Source: Taklimakanibacter lacteus | GTDB lineage: Bacteria; Pseudomonadota; Alphaproteobacteria; Rhizobiales; Aestuariivirgaceae | Assembly: GCA_003576695.1 (NCBI GenBank) | Contig: QOZQ01000008.1 | Location: 248,001 to 312,000, forward strand | Reading direction: 5' to 3' | Length of the DNA: 64,000 nucleotides | In this document: piece after piece, positions 48,511 to 57,760 of the stretch | Numbering within the stretch: the first letter of the stretch is position 1 | How the letters are laid out: the number at the start of each line of letters is the position of its first letter | Program-made: the position numbers and the translations under genes | Notes under the pieces: generated by a model | Database searches by the model: none | Told to the model about the DNA's origin: nothing | The model's input: only the letters and a program-made list of their open reading frames with translations

Positions 48511-49450
48511 TCACGCAGTGAGGCGCAGCCATGACGTGCGCAACGCGCTCCATACGGCGTTCCTGATCGGCGGATCGGCCCTGCTTCTCGCCGTCATCGC
48601 CTGGACGGTCTACGGGCCGACCGGTCTCATCTGGGCCGCGATCTTCGGCGCCGTCGGCCTGTGGATGATGAGCCGCGTCTCGCCCAAGGTGGTGCTCACT
48701 CTCTACAAGGCCCGCCCGCTGTCGCCCGACGAACTGCCTGACGTTCATCGGGTGATGCGCGAGCTGGCGCGGCGCGCCGAGCTTTCTTCCGTCCCGCAGC
48801 TCTATTATGTGCCGAGCAAGCTCCTCAACGCCTTCGCTGTCGGCACGGCCCAGGATTCGGCGATCGCCATCACCGACGGCCTGGTGCGCGCCATGAATAT
48901 GCGTCAGCTCGCCGGCATCCTCGCTCATGAGACATCGCATATCCGCTCCGGCGATCTGAAGGTGATGGCGCTCGCCGATGTCTTGACCCGCATCACGAGC
49001 TTCATGGCGATGCTGGGTCTCATCGGCATTCCTGCCCTGTTCGGCGCGGGAATGGACATACCCTGGCTCGGCATCCTGCTGTTGATCTTCGCGCCGACCC
49101 TTGGCGGACTGTTGCAGCTGGGCCTGTCGCGCACGCGCGAATATGATGCCGATCTCGATGGCGCCGCATTGACCGGCGATCCCGCCGGCCTCGCTTCCGC
49201 CCTCGATACGCTCGAACGCCGCCAGGGTCACATCTGGGAAGGCCTGTTTCCGGCCGGGCGCGTGCCGAGCCCGTCCTTGCTGCGCACCCATCCCGCGACC
49301 AAGGATCGGGTTGCGCGCCTGATGGCGCTCACCGGCGACGCCGGGCCTCAGATCGTGGTCAGCACCACGAGGCCCGAGCCCGGCCCTTCCATCGTTCCGC
49401 CGATCCGCAATCCGCGCATCCACTGGCACCGCATGGGGATATGGTACTGA
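48491..49450 (+). CDS. M48-family zinc metalloprotease (HtpX-like)
   Basis: 319 residues. Four hydrophobic helices place it in the inner membrane (two N-terminal, two near 165-205). The HEXXH motif is His146-Glu147-x-x-His150 (LAHETSHIRSGD) and the third zinc ligand is Glu217 in SRTREYDADLDGA. HtpX-type proteases degrade damaged membrane proteins. The gene overlaps ycjF by 20 bases, so quality control and the Ycj stress proteins are expressed together. A REP hairpin follows the stop. Confidence 0.9.
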   Translation: MSPPRLDHAVRRSHDVRNALHTAFLIGGSALLLAVIAWTVYGPTGLIWAAIFGAVGLWMMSRVSPKVVLTLYKARPLSPDELPDVHRVMRELARRAELSSVPQLYYVPSKLLNAFAVGTAQDSAIAITDGLVRAMNMRQLAGILAHETSHIRSGDLKVMALADVLTRITSFMAMLGLIGIPALFGAGMDIPWLGILLLIFAPTLGGLLQLGLSRTREYDADLDGAALTGDPAGLASALDTLERRQGHIWEGLFPAGRVPSPSLLRTHPATKDRVARLMALTGDAGPQIVVSTTRPEPGPSIVPPIRNPRIHWHRMGIWY

Positions 49451-49451
49451 G

Positions 49452-49472
49452 TGGTCGGGCTTGACCCGACCA
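49452..49472. repeat. REP-like hairpin
   Basis: TGGTCGGG pairs with CCCGACCA around loop CTTGA (the same loop as hairpin A at 10257). It fills the 45-bp gap between the protease and VWA genes, followed by TCCAG as in the other family members. Confidence 0.7.
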
Positions 49473-49495
49473 TCCAGCCTTGCACAAGATCAAGC

Positions 49496-50671
49496 ATGTT
49501 TCTGACTTTCTTCCATGAGCTCAAGGCTTCCGGTATCCCGGTCACGCTCAAGGAATATCTCACCCTGATGGAAGCGATGGATGCGGGCCTGGCGCGCTTC
49601 CATGTCGAGGATTTCTATTACCTCGCGCGCACCGCGCTGGTGAAGGACGAGCGCAATCTCGACAGGTTCGATCGCGTCTTCGGCCATGTCTTCAAGGGGC
49701 TCGATGCGCCGGTCGATGCCCTTCTTGCCGAAATACCGGAAGAGTGGCTGCGCAGGCTCACCGAGAAGTTCCTCACCGCGGAGGAGAAGAAGCTCATCGA
49801 GTCGCTCGGCGGCTGGGACAAGATCATGGAGGAACTGAGAAAGCGCCTGGCCGAGCAGAAAGGGCGTCACCAGGGCGGCAGCAAATGGATCGGAACGGCC
49901 GGCACCTCGCCCTTCGGCGCCTATGGCTACAATCCCGAGGGTGTCCGTATCGGCCAGGACAGGAACCGCAACAATTGCGCCGTCAAGGTGTGGGACCGCC
50001 GCGACTACAAGGATCTCGACGACACGATCGAGCTCGGTACCCGCAACATCAAGCTGGCATTGCGCCGCCTGCGCAAATTCGCGCGCGAAGGCGCGCCTGA
50101 GGAGCTTGACCTCGGCGGCACGATCCGCTCGACCGCCAGCAAGGGCTATCTCGATCTGAAACTGGTGCCCGAACGGCGCAACACGGTGAAGGTGCTGCTG
50201 TTCTTCGATGTCGGCGGCTCGATGGATCCCTTCATCCGCCTGTGCGAGGAATTGTTCTCGGCGGCGCGCGCCGAGTTCAAGCACATGGAGTATTTCTACT
50301 TCCACAATTGCCTTTACGAGAAAGTGTGGCGGAGCAATCGCCGGCGCCATGACGAGCCGGTCGAGACCTGGAAGGTGCTGCACACCTATCCCTGCGACTA
50401 CAAGGTCATCTTTGTCGGCGATGCCGCCATGAGCCCTTACGAGATCACGCATGCCGGCGGCTCGGTCGAGCATTTCAATGAGGAGCCCGGCCTTCTCTGG
50501 CTCGAGCGCATGACCCATATCTATCCCAAGGTCATCTGGCTCAACCCGACGCCCGAACGCTATTGGACCTACACGGCCTCGACCGATCTCATCAGCCGTC
50601 TTCTGGCCGGCCGCATGTTTCCTTTGACGCTCGAAGGCCTCGACAAGGCCATGCGCGAGCTGACGCGCTAA
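49496..50671 (+). CDS. CoxE-like VWA-domain protein, MoxR partner
   Basis: 391 residues. A helical N-terminus (LTFFHELKASGIPVTLKEYL) precedes a VWA domain whose metal site is DVGGSMD (LLFFDVGGSMDPF). The C-terminal segment has FVGDAAMSPYEI and YWTYTASTDLISRLLAGRM. These proteins partner with MoxR ATPases such as the one at 36930 to mature a target enzyme. Normally the two genes are adjacent; here they are split. The ATG at 49496 (MFLTFFHE) is preferred to the GTG at 49451, which would start in a REP hairpin. Confidence 0.88.
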   Translation: MFLTFFHELKASGIPVTLKEYLTLMEAMDAGLARFHVEDFYYLARTALVKDERNLDRFDRVFGHVFKGLDAPVDALLAEIPEEWLRRLTEKFLTAEEKKLIESLGGWDKIMEELRKRLAEQKGRHQGGSKWIGTAGTSPFGAYGYNPEGVRIGQDRNRNNCAVKVWDRRDYKDLDDTIELGTRNIKLALRRLRKFAREGAPEELDLGGTIRSTASKGYLDLKLVPERRNTVKVLLFFDVGGSMDPFIRLCEELFSAARAEFKHMEYFYFHNCLYEKVWRSNRRRHDEPVETWKVLHTYPCDYKVIFVGDAAMSPYEITHAGGSVEHFNEEPGLLWLERMTHIYPKVIWLNPTPERYWTYTASTDLISRLLAGRMFPLTLEGLDKAMRELTR

Positions 50672-50729
50672 ATCGACGACGGAATGACGGCGGGTTCTCG
50701 TCTTATGGGTATCAACCCAGGAGATCAGA

Positions 50730-51254
50730 ATGCACAACAAGACCAGGCTCATCCTCATCACCGTCGCCCTGTCCACGCTGGGCATCGGCACCCTTGCCAC
50801 GGCGGCGCTCGCCGACCGGGGGCACTGGGGTGGCGGATGGGGCGGCCGCCACGGTGGCATGATGCGCGGCTTCATGGAACGCTATGACGCGAACAAGGAC
50901 GGCAAGGTGACGCAGCAGGAAGTCGACACCAACCGCACCGACTGGTTCGGCAGGTTCGATGCCGACAAGAACGGAACCATGAACCTCAAGGAGTTCGAGG
51001 CTCTGTGGCTCGAGGCGCACCGCAAGCAGATGGTGCGTGAGTTCCAGCAGCTCGACCCCAATGGCGATGCGAGCGTGACTCTCGATGAATACAAGGAGCC
51101 GCTGTCCCGCATCGTCGCCAACCGCGACCGCAATGGCGATGGCGCCGTCAGCAAGGAGGATCGCCGGGATGGCGGCAAGCGGCGCTGGCGCGACCATGAT
51201 CGTGACGACGACAGGGATGATGACGGCGGCGGCAATGGCCCGGAGCAGCAGTAA
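50730..51254 (+). CDS. Exported EF-hand protein
   Basis: 174 residues. A signal peptide (about 1-28, ending AALA before DRGHW) leads to four EF-hand loops: YDANKDGKVTQQE, FDADKNGTMNLKE, LDPNGDASVTLDE and RDRNGDGAVSKED. Loop three lacks one of the usual liganding Gly/Asp pairs (NGDAS) but looks usable. A low-complexity Arg/Asp tail (DHDRDDDRDDDGGG) follows. It is probably a periplasmic calcium-binding protein. The ATG follows GGAGATCAGA. No partner gene is obvious. Confidence 0.88.
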   Translation: MHNKTRLILITVALSTLGIGTLATAALADRGHWGGGWGGRHGGMMRGFMERYDANKDGKVTQQEVDTNRTDWFGRFDADKNGTMNLKEFEALWLEAHRKQMVREFQQLDPNGDASVTLDEYKEPLSRIVANRDRNGDGAVSKEDRRDGGKRRWRDHDRDDDRDDDGGGNGPEQQ

Positions 51255-51411
51255 CTGAAGGCGGCCCTCAGGGCTTTGCTCTGCGGGTCTCTCTTTTCTG
51301 CCCGTCCGGCCCGAATTTAACCTTTCCTAACCATAGTCCGTTTCCTGGCAATCAAGTTGCAGGGATTTCCTGCAACTGTGTCTCCTCGGCACAGATCGGG
51401 TCAGGACAGCA

Positions 51412-52638
51412 ATGCAACCACAGCGAGAATTTTCGCTCACCGCAGATTTTGCACGGGGAGAAGGCTCTACGAGCCTCGCTATCCGCGACCTTGCGCCGCC
51501 GCACCACGGGCATATATCGCTCGTCACCGATCTGGCCGCGCTCGAGCAGCTGTCGGGTGACTGGCACGACCTGCATCAGGCATGCGCCCGACCTGCAGGC
51601 GTTTTCCAGAGTGCTGAATGGTGCATGGCTTGGGCTCGCCGCTATGCGAAGCCTGAGAAAGGCATAGAGCCCTGCATCGTCACCGGCTACCAGGATGGCG
51701 TCCTGATGTTCCTGTGGCCGCTCATGAAAGTGCGCAGCGGCCCCCTCACCATCCTGCGCTGGTTCACCGATCCCTTTGCGCAATATGGCGACATACTGGT
51801 TCGTTCCGGCACGGATGCCCGTCCCTGGTGCCGTAGCGCCATGGAATTCCTGCGCCGGCTCAAGGGCATAGATTGCCTTCGTCTGCGCCATGTGCGGGCC
51901 GATTCGGCCATTCACCCCTTCCTGGCGGAAAACTTCTACCGTGCCGGCGAGCCCGATGAGGCGCCCTTTCTCGACCTGACGGCCTACCCGACCGAAACAG
52001 CCTACGACCAGCGCTACACGCGCGAGCAGCGCAAGCGCCGCAACAAGATCAGGAAGTCCCTCGAGGCCATGGGGCCGGTCAGCTTCCGCATGTTATCCCC
52101 CGGCAGCGCCATGGATCGCGCCATGGAGCAGGCCGTCGCGCAAAAACGCCAATGGCTTTCGGAACGCGGCCTCTACAGCAAGCCCTTGCTGTGTCCCCTG
52201 TTCGACTCCTTCCTGCGCGATCTCTCGCGCAGCACGGGCGGCGCTTTTTCGCTCGTCATCTCCTGCCTGACGGCGGGCGACCGTCCCATCTCCTGGGAGA
52301 TCGGGCTGCGCTGCGGCGGGGCCCATTTCGGTTTCATCACCGCGCATGACACCACCCTCACGGATGCCTCGCCGGCGCGGCTTCACATGGATCTATCCCA
52401 GCGTCAGGCCATTCGGGATGGCATGCAGGTCTTCGACCTGATGATTCCGGGCGATCCCCACAAGCAGTCCTGGAGCAATGGCCGCGTGGCGGTCCATGAG
52501 TTCCACACCCCCTTGTCGATGGCCGGGATGGTCTATGGTCATGGCTATCTCTCCCTGCTGCGGCCGCTCGTCCGGCGCTTTTACCATTCGGCGCCGGCTA
52601 CGATCCGCACCCGCTTCACGCGCTTCTTCTCGGCCTGA
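51412..52638 (+). CDS. CelD/BcsL-like GNAT acetyltransferase
   Basis: 408 residues. The GNAT-fold C-terminal half has the CelD/BcsL arrangement, with RKRRNKIRKSLEAMGPVSFR and ISWEIGLRCGGAHFGFITAH. These proteins occur in cellulose or exopolysaccharide loci and probably acylate polymer or carrier. No other polysaccharide gene is near. The ATG at 51412 lies in GCAATGCAACC with only weak ribosome site. It is a lone gene between the EF-hand and flavin-oxidoreductase genes. Confidence 0.8.
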   Translation: MQPQREFSLTADFARGEGSTSLAIRDLAPPHHGHISLVTDLAALEQLSGDWHDLHQACARPAGVFQSAEWCMAWARRYAKPEKGIEPCIVTGYQDGVLMFLWPLMKVRSGPLTILRWFTDPFAQYGDILVRSGTDARPWCRSAMEFLRRLKGIDCLRLRHVRADSAIHPFLAENFYRAGEPDEAPFLDLTAYPTETAYDQRYTREQRKRRNKIRKSLEAMGPVSFRMLSPGSAMDRAMEQAVAQKRQWLSERGLYSKPLLCPLFDSFLRDLSRSTGGAFSLVISCLTAGDRPISWEIGLRCGGAHFGFITAHDTTLTDASPARLHMDLSQRQAIRDGMQVFDLMIPGDPHKQSWSNGRVAVHEFHTPLSMAGMVYGHGYLSLLRPLVRRFYHSAPATIRTRFTRFFSA

Positions 52639-52723
52639 CTGTCCTTTCGCCGCACCGTAATAGGCTGGCACTGCCGCAATAGGCGTGACAGACTGTCAAC
52701 GGAAGCCCAGCAAGACAGTTGAC

Positions 52724-54787
52724 ATGCCAGCCACCACCCTCATCCGCGCCAACGATCCCCTCCTCCAGCCTTACACAATCAAGCATCTGACACTCCGCAA
52801 CCGGATCATGTCGACGGCGCATGAGCCGAACTACCACGAAGACGGCATGCCGAAGGACCGCTATCGGCTCTATCATGTCGAGAAGGCCAAAGGCGGCATC
52901 GCTTTGACCATGACCGCCGGTTCCGCCGTCGTCTCGCGCGATTCACCGCCCGCTTTCGGCAACCTCCTCGCTTACAAGGACGAGATCGTGCCCTGGCTGC
53001 GCAAGCTGGCCGATGAGTGCCATGAGCATGGCGCTGCCGTGATGATCCAGCTCACCCATCTCGGGCGCCGCACCAACTGGAACAAGGGGGACTGGCTCCC
53101 GATCCTCTCCCCCTCGCCGGTGCGCGAGCCGGCGCATCGCGCCTTTCCCAAGGAGATGGAGGATTGGGATTTTGACCGCATCATCGCCGACTACGCGGCA
53201 GCCGCCCAGCGCATGAAGGCGGCCGGCCTCGATGGCTTCGAGTTCGAATGCTACGGCCATCTGATGGATGCCTTCTGGTCGCCGGCGACCAACCTGCGCA
53301 CCGACGACTACAATGGCTCGATCGACAACCGGCTGCGCTTCACCATGCGGGTGCTCGAGGCGGTGCGCAAGGCGGTGGGGCCGGATTTCATCGTCGGCTG
53401 CCGCCTAGTGGCGGATGAGGATTGGGACAAGGGGCTCTCCAAGCAGGAGGGCCTCGAGATCTGCCACAAGCTCAAGAATTCCGGCCTCGTCGATTTCCTC
53501 AACATCATCCGCGGCCATATCGAGCACGATGCCCCGCTTGCCCGGGTCATTCCGGTCATGGGCATGCAGGCTTCGCCGCATCTCAATTTTGCCGGCGAAG
53601 TGCGCGCCCTCACCCGCTTCCCGGTCTTCCATGCGGCACGCATCAACGACGTGGCGACGGCGCGTCATGCGGTCGCCGAAGGCAAGCTCGACATGGTCGG
53701 CATGACGCGCGCCCATATCGCCGATCCTCATATCGTCAAAAAGATCGCCGAGGGGCGCGAAAGCGAGATTCGCCCTTGCGTCGGCGCCACCTATTGCCTC
53801 GATCGCCTCTATGAAGGCTACGACACGCTGTGCATCCACAATCCGGCGACCGGCCGCGAAGCCTCGCTGCCGCAGGTAGTCACCCGCACGACGGGCAAGC
53901 GCCGGAAGATCGCCATCATCGGCGCCGGTCCCGCCGGCCTCGAAGCGGCACGCGTCTCGGGCGAGCGCGGCCATGAGGTGATCCTGTTCGAGGCGTCGGG
54001 CAATCCCGGCGGTCAGATCCGGCTGGCAAGCCAGGCCAGGCGCCGGCGCGAGCTCATCGGCATTGCCGACTGGCGCGCCGAGCAGTGCGAGCGGCTCGGC
54101 GTCAGCGTGAAGTACAACCATTTCGTCGAGGCGGCGGATGTAAGATCGCTCGACGCCGACATCGTCATTGTCGCGACCGGCGGCCTGCCGCAGAACATGG
54201 CGATCGAGGAAGGCGCCGATCTCGCCGTATCGAGCTGGGATATACTGTCCGGCGATGTGAAACCGGCCGAGGACGTCCTGGTCTTTGACGACAATGGCGC
54301 GCATCCCGGCATGGCGGCGGCCGAACTCATCGCCGAGACGGGCTCGACCCTCGAGATCGCGAGTCCTGAACGCATCTTTGCCGCGGAAATCGGCGGGCTC
54401 AATCTGGTGCCCTATATGCAGGCCTTCACCCGGCGCAACGTGCGGATCACCACCATGACCCGGGTGCGCACGCTCAAGCGTCAGGGCAACAAGATCCTCG
54501 CCACCTTGTGGAACACCTATGGCGAGGCAGACTATTCCACCCGGCTGGTCGATCAGGTCGTCATCGAGAACGGAACATCGCCTCTTGCCGATCTCTATTT
54601 CGACCTCAAGGAAGAATCGAGCAACCGCGGCGAGCTCGATCATGAAGCCTTTGTCGTCGCCCGGCCGCAGGCGATACGCACCAATCCCTCGGGCAAGTTT
54701 CAGCTCTTTCGCATCGGCGACGCCGTCGCTTCGCGCAATATTCACGCGGCAATCTATGACGCGCTGAGGTTATGCAGGGTTTTCTGA
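52724..54787 (+). CDS. FMN/FAD/4Fe-4S demethylase-type oxidoreductase (DgcA/StcD-like)
   Basis: 687 residues. An N-terminal old-yellow-enzyme TIM barrel (LQPYTIKHLTLRNRIMSTAH to MTRAHIADPHIVKKI) binds FMN, a cysteine cluster IRPCVGATYCLDRLYEGYDT (then LCIHNP) binds 4Fe-4S, and an FAD/NAD-binding C-terminal half begins IAIIGAGPAGLEAARVSGERG. The STAHEPNY start and YCLDRLYEG match dimethylglycine demethylase DgcA and stachydrine demethylase StcD, which remove N-methyl groups. Start ATG 52724 (MPATTLIRANDPLLQPY) fits family starts better than GTG 52685. Substrate is not certain. Confidence 0.84.
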   Translation: MPATTLIRANDPLLQPYTIKHLTLRNRIMSTAHEPNYHEDGMPKDRYRLYHVEKAKGGIALTMTAGSAVVSRDSPPAFGNLLAYKDEIVPWLRKLADECHEHGAAVMIQLTHLGRRTNWNKGDWLPILSPSPVREPAHRAFPKEMEDWDFDRIIADYAAAAQRMKAAGLDGFEFECYGHLMDAFWSPATNLRTDDYNGSIDNRLRFTMRVLEAVRKAVGPDFIVGCRLVADEDWDKGLSKQEGLEICHKLKNSGLVDFLNIIRGHIEHDAPLARVIPVMGMQASPHLNFAGEVRALTRFPVFHAARINDVATARHAVAEGKLDMVGMTRAHIADPHIVKKIAEGRESEIRPCVGATYCLDRLYEGYDTLCIHNPATGREASLPQVVTRTTGKRRKIAIIGAGPAGLEAARVSGERGHEVILFEASGNPGGQIRLASQARRRRELIGIADWRAEQCERLGVSVKYNHFVEAADVRSLDADIVIVATGGLPQNMAIEEGADLAVSSWDILSGDVKPAEDVLVFDDNGAHPGMAAAELIAETGSTLEIASPERIFAAEIGGLNLVPYMQAFTRRNVRITTMTRVRTLKRQGNKILATLWNTYGEADYSTRLVDQVVIENGTSPLADLYFDLKEESSNRGELDHEAFVVARPQAIRTNPSGKFQLFRIGDAVASRNIHAAIYDALRLCRVF

Positions 54788-55054
54788 GATATACGACCGA
54801 CGTTTCCTTGTGTTGATTGCGACACTGCGTCAGATGTCCCGGCGTCACGGTTCCCCTGCATCCTTAATCGATCCCTAAATGCGCCGACTGATGTCTGCGC
54901 AGTGGTAAAGATGCTATTAAGGCTAAACCTGTGCTCCCATGTTGGTGGGCGCGATAGGAAAAATTCGAACAATTCTTTTAATTCCTGGATCAGACGCCGC
55001 TTTTAGGTTGCCGTCTACTCGATCTTCGCTTTTTTGTTCAGGGACGGCTTCGAA

Positions 55055-55381
55055 ATGTCACGCAGGATATTGGGCAGCATCGTCATCGCTCTCCAGGCGG
55101 CCATCGCAACAACCTTCATGGGCACGGCGCCCGCCCGGGCTGAATCGCTCGAGACCTATTACAAGGTCCTTATCGCGGTGCGCAAATGCGAGCTCTCTGT
55201 CGATGAAGTTCAGCTGAGCAAGCTGCAGGACATCATCGAGACCCGCGTCACCAACACGGACGCCTCTTCCGATACGATCAACGACATCTTCGACAACATC
55301 GCCGCCGATATCGGCGATGACACGCCCGCTTTCTGCACTGCCTACACCGACACGGCACTCTCCGTTCTGGAAAACCTCTGA
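55055..55381 (+). CDS. Small exported protein of unknown function
   Basis: A 108-residue protein. A signal peptide (about 1-30, ending GTAPARA before ESLETYY) is followed by a short acidic, helical mature part (SKLQDIIETRVTNTDASSDT) with two Cys (KCELSV and AFCTAY) that could form a disulphide in the periplasm. I do not recognise the family. It ends three bases before the TadG-like gene on the same strand, so the two are probably co-expressed. The ATG at 55055 is chosen over one seven codons upstream, which would break the signal peptide's basic start. Confidence 0.7.
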   Translation: MSRRILGSIVIALQAAIATTFMGTAPARAESLETYYKVLIAVRKCELSVDEVQLSKLQDIIETRVTNTDASSDTINDIFDNIAADIGDDTPAFCTAYTDTALSVLENL

Positions 55382-55384
55382 TCC

Positions 55385-56740
55385 ATGGATCGCAACCTCA
55401 TGCACACGGAAACTTTCAAGACATGGCTCAAGGCGCGCTCCGCCCTGAATCACTTTTTCGCCGGCGACAAGGCCAGCGTGGCGCCCATATTCGCGATCAG
55501 CGCCATTCCGATAGTCATGATCACCGGCATCGCCGTTGACTCGAGCCGCCTGTCTTCGGCCCGTGTCCATGTCCAGGCGGCAACCGACGCCGCCGCCCTC
55601 TCTGCCGCCGCCGCCTATGGAACCGGCAACGACAGCTGGAAGGACATCGCCAACGCGGTCTTCGATAGCAATCTGGCCCAGAGTGATGAGCTGACCGATG
55701 CCAATCTGGAGACGGACGTGTCCGTCAACACCGTCGACAACACTCTCACCATGACGGCCAAAGGCTCCATACCGACGACACTGACGAGCATTGGCGGTTT
55801 CGAAGAAATGTCGATCGGCAACAATGAGGACGGCACCATATCGAGCACCGTCACGCTGCCGATTTTCTCCGACTATCATAAGGGTCAGATCGTGCTCGTC
55901 ATGGACTACTCGAGCTCGATGTACGAGACTGTCGGCGGCACGCAGAAATACATGAGCATGCGCGATGAGGCCAGCAAGCTGGTCAAATATCTGTCACAGA
56001 ACCTCACCAATACCGATGTCGAATTCGGCCTGGTGCCGTTCTCGCACGCGGTGCGCGTCACTATGCCCAAGAATTACTATTATGGCCAGACCGGCACCAC
56101 GACGACGACCAGCTGCGTCGATGACCGCAACTATCCCTACAATCTCAGTTCCGAAACACCCAACACCGGCACGACGTACAATTCGACGAAGTTCTTCAAG
56201 GCCAGCTGCTCGTATTTCTCGACCAACAAGTTGAATGTGAGGCCGCTGTCGACCGATCATGCCGCGACGAATACGCAGATCACCGAGATGATCCCATATG
56301 GCAACACGCATATATCGCTCGGCATGGAGACCGCCTGGCACCTGCTGACGCCCAATCTGCCCTATGCGGCCACGGAGAACACCGAGGAAACGCTGAAGGC
56401 GGTGGTGCTGCTGACCGATGGGAAGCAGACGAGCCCCGGCAACGGGCCGAACAATGCCCTCTCCGTTGCTCAGGCCGAGGCCAATCTGGAGGTTCAGTGC
56501 CAGAAGATGAAGGACGCGGGTATCCGCGTCATCACTGTTTCCTTCGATCTGGCCGATGCGGATACGGAAAAGCGCCTGAAGGATTGCGCGTCGGTCAACC
56601 TCGACAATGTGGCGGCGGGCGAAGATCCCCCCGACCCGCCGGACAAGTACTTCTTCGACGTCGATACCAATGAAGAGCTGGTGACTGCCTTCGGCATCAT
56701 CCGCGACAGCCTGGCGCGCACCATGTTCGTCTCCAAATAG
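55385..56740 (+). CDS. TadG-like VWA pilus-associated protein
   Basis: 451 residues. A single N-terminal helix (about 33-51, VAPIFAISAIPIVMITGIAVD) of the TadE/TadG type is followed by the Tad_N-like stretch SSARVHVQAATDAAALSAAAAYG and a VWA domain whose metal site is DYSSSMY, with LLTDGKQTSPGNGP later. It is exported to the cell surface as a minor pilin-like or adhesive protein. No cpaF/tadA or other Tad machinery is in the window, so it relies on a locus elsewhere. The ATG overlaps no other start; the companion gene ends three bases earlier. Confidence 0.85.
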   Translation: MDRNLMHTETFKTWLKARSALNHFFAGDKASVAPIFAISAIPIVMITGIAVDSSRLSSARVHVQAATDAAALSAAAAYGTGNDSWKDIANAVFDSNLAQSDELTDANLETDVSVNTVDNTLTMTAKGSIPTTLTSIGGFEEMSIGNNEDGTISSTVTLPIFSDYHKGQIVLVMDYSSSMYETVGGTQKYMSMRDEASKLVKYLSQNLTNTDVEFGLVPFSHAVRVTMPKNYYYGQTGTTTTTSCVDDRNYPYNLSSETPNTGTTYNSTKFFKASCSYFSTNKLNVRPLSTDHAATNTQITEMIPYGNTHISLGMETAWHLLTPNLPYAATENTEETLKAVVLLTDGKQTSPGNGPNNALSVAQAEANLEVQCQKMKDAGIRVITVSFDLADADTEKRLKDCASVNLDNVAAGEDPPDPPDKYFFDVDTNEELVTAFGIIRDSLARTMFVSK

Positions 56741-56753
56741 GTCGTGAATCGGG

Positions 56754-56783
56754 TGGTCGCGCCGGCCAAAGCCGGCTAGACCA
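56754..56783. repeat. REP-like hairpin
   Basis: GCCGGC-CAAA-GCCGGC (56761-56776) lies inside outer arms TGGTC/GACCA, followed by TCCGC. It fills the gap between the TadG-like gene and the EamA gene. Confidence 0.65.
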
Positions 56784-56788
56784 TCCGC

Positions 56789-57700
56789 ATGATCAGCCGT
56801 GTCATGGGCCCCGCCGAATGGGCCATGCTCATCCTCCTCAGCATCGTCTGGGGAGGTTCGTTTTTCCTCTATGCCGTGGCGCTCGTCGATCTGCCCACTT
56901 TCACCATTGTCTTCCTGCGCGTGAGCCTGGGCAGCCTCGGCCTGTGGCTGTGCGCCTGGGCAATGGGCCTCCTGCCGCTGCGCCGGCGGGGCATCTGGCG
57001 TGATTTCCTCGTCATGGGGCTGATCAATAACGCCATTCCTTTCAGCCTCATCGTCTGGGGCCAGCACGAAGTCGCCTCAGGGCTCGCCGCCATCCTGAAC
57101 GCCACAACCCCCTTCTTCACGGTGATCGCCGCCAACCTGCTCACCAGCGATGAGAAGCTGTCCTGGAACCGTCTTCTCGGCGCCCTGATCGGACTTTCCG
57201 GCGTCGCCGCCATGATGGGAACCGACATGCTGGCGGCGCAGTCGGGATCCCTGCTGCCGCAGCTCGCCATCATCGGCGCCGCCATATCCTATGCCTTCGC
57301 CAGCGTCTTCGGCCGGCGTTTCTCCGAAACGCCTCCGCTGGTGACCGCGGCCGGTCAGACCGCCGCCTCCACCTTGATTCTCCTGCCGCTGATGCTCGCC
57401 ATCGACATGCCCTGGCGCCTGTCGGCGCCGCCCGTGTCGGCCTGGCTTGCCGTGGCGGGTCTCGCTCTGTTGTGCACCTCGCTCGCTTATATCCTCTATT
57501 TCACTATCCTGAAGCGCGCCGGCGCGACCAACATCGTCCTCGTCACTTTTCTCGTCCCGGTCAGCGCCATTCTGCTGGGCATGACCTTCCTTGGCGAGAG
57601 CCTCGACAGCCACCACGTCATTGGTATGGCGACCATCGCCCTGGGGCTCGCCCTGATCGACGGGCGGCTTCTTGTCCTCCTCAAACCCCGTCGCGCCTGA
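56789..57700 (+). CDS. EamA/DMT-family transporter
   Basis: 303 residues with ten hydrophobic helices in two EamA repeats. The first starts WAMLILLSIVWGGSFFLYAVAL, the second near LAIIGAAISYAFASVFGRRF. These drug/metabolite exporters move amino acids or related small molecules outward; the substrate cannot be told. The ATG at 56789 lies just after a REP hairpin. The neighbours (persulfide dioxygenase, VOC protein) do not suggest a link. Confidence 0.88.
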   Translation: MISRVMGPAEWAMLILLSIVWGGSFFLYAVALVDLPTFTIVFLRVSLGSLGLWLCAWAMGLLPLRRRGIWRDFLVMGLINNAIPFSLIVWGQHEVASGLAAILNATTPFFTVIAANLLTSDEKLSWNRLLGALIGLSGVAAMMGTDMLAAQSGSLLPQLAIIGAAISYAFASVFGRRFSETPPLVTAAGQTAASTLILLPLMLAIDMPWRLSAPPVSAWLAVAGLALLCTSLAYILYFTILKRAGATNIVLVTFLVPVSAILLGMTFLGESLDSHHVIGMATIALGLALIDGRLLVLLKPRRA

Positions 57701-57760
57701 CACAATTCCGGTCTATCCTCCGCCTGGCATTCCCGCCGAAACCGGCATCAGGAGGAGATC

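Noticed and set aside
55385..56740. A complete Tad pilus locus
   Set aside because: Only a TadG-like protein and a small companion are present; the ATPase, secretin and prepilin peptidase genes are missing.
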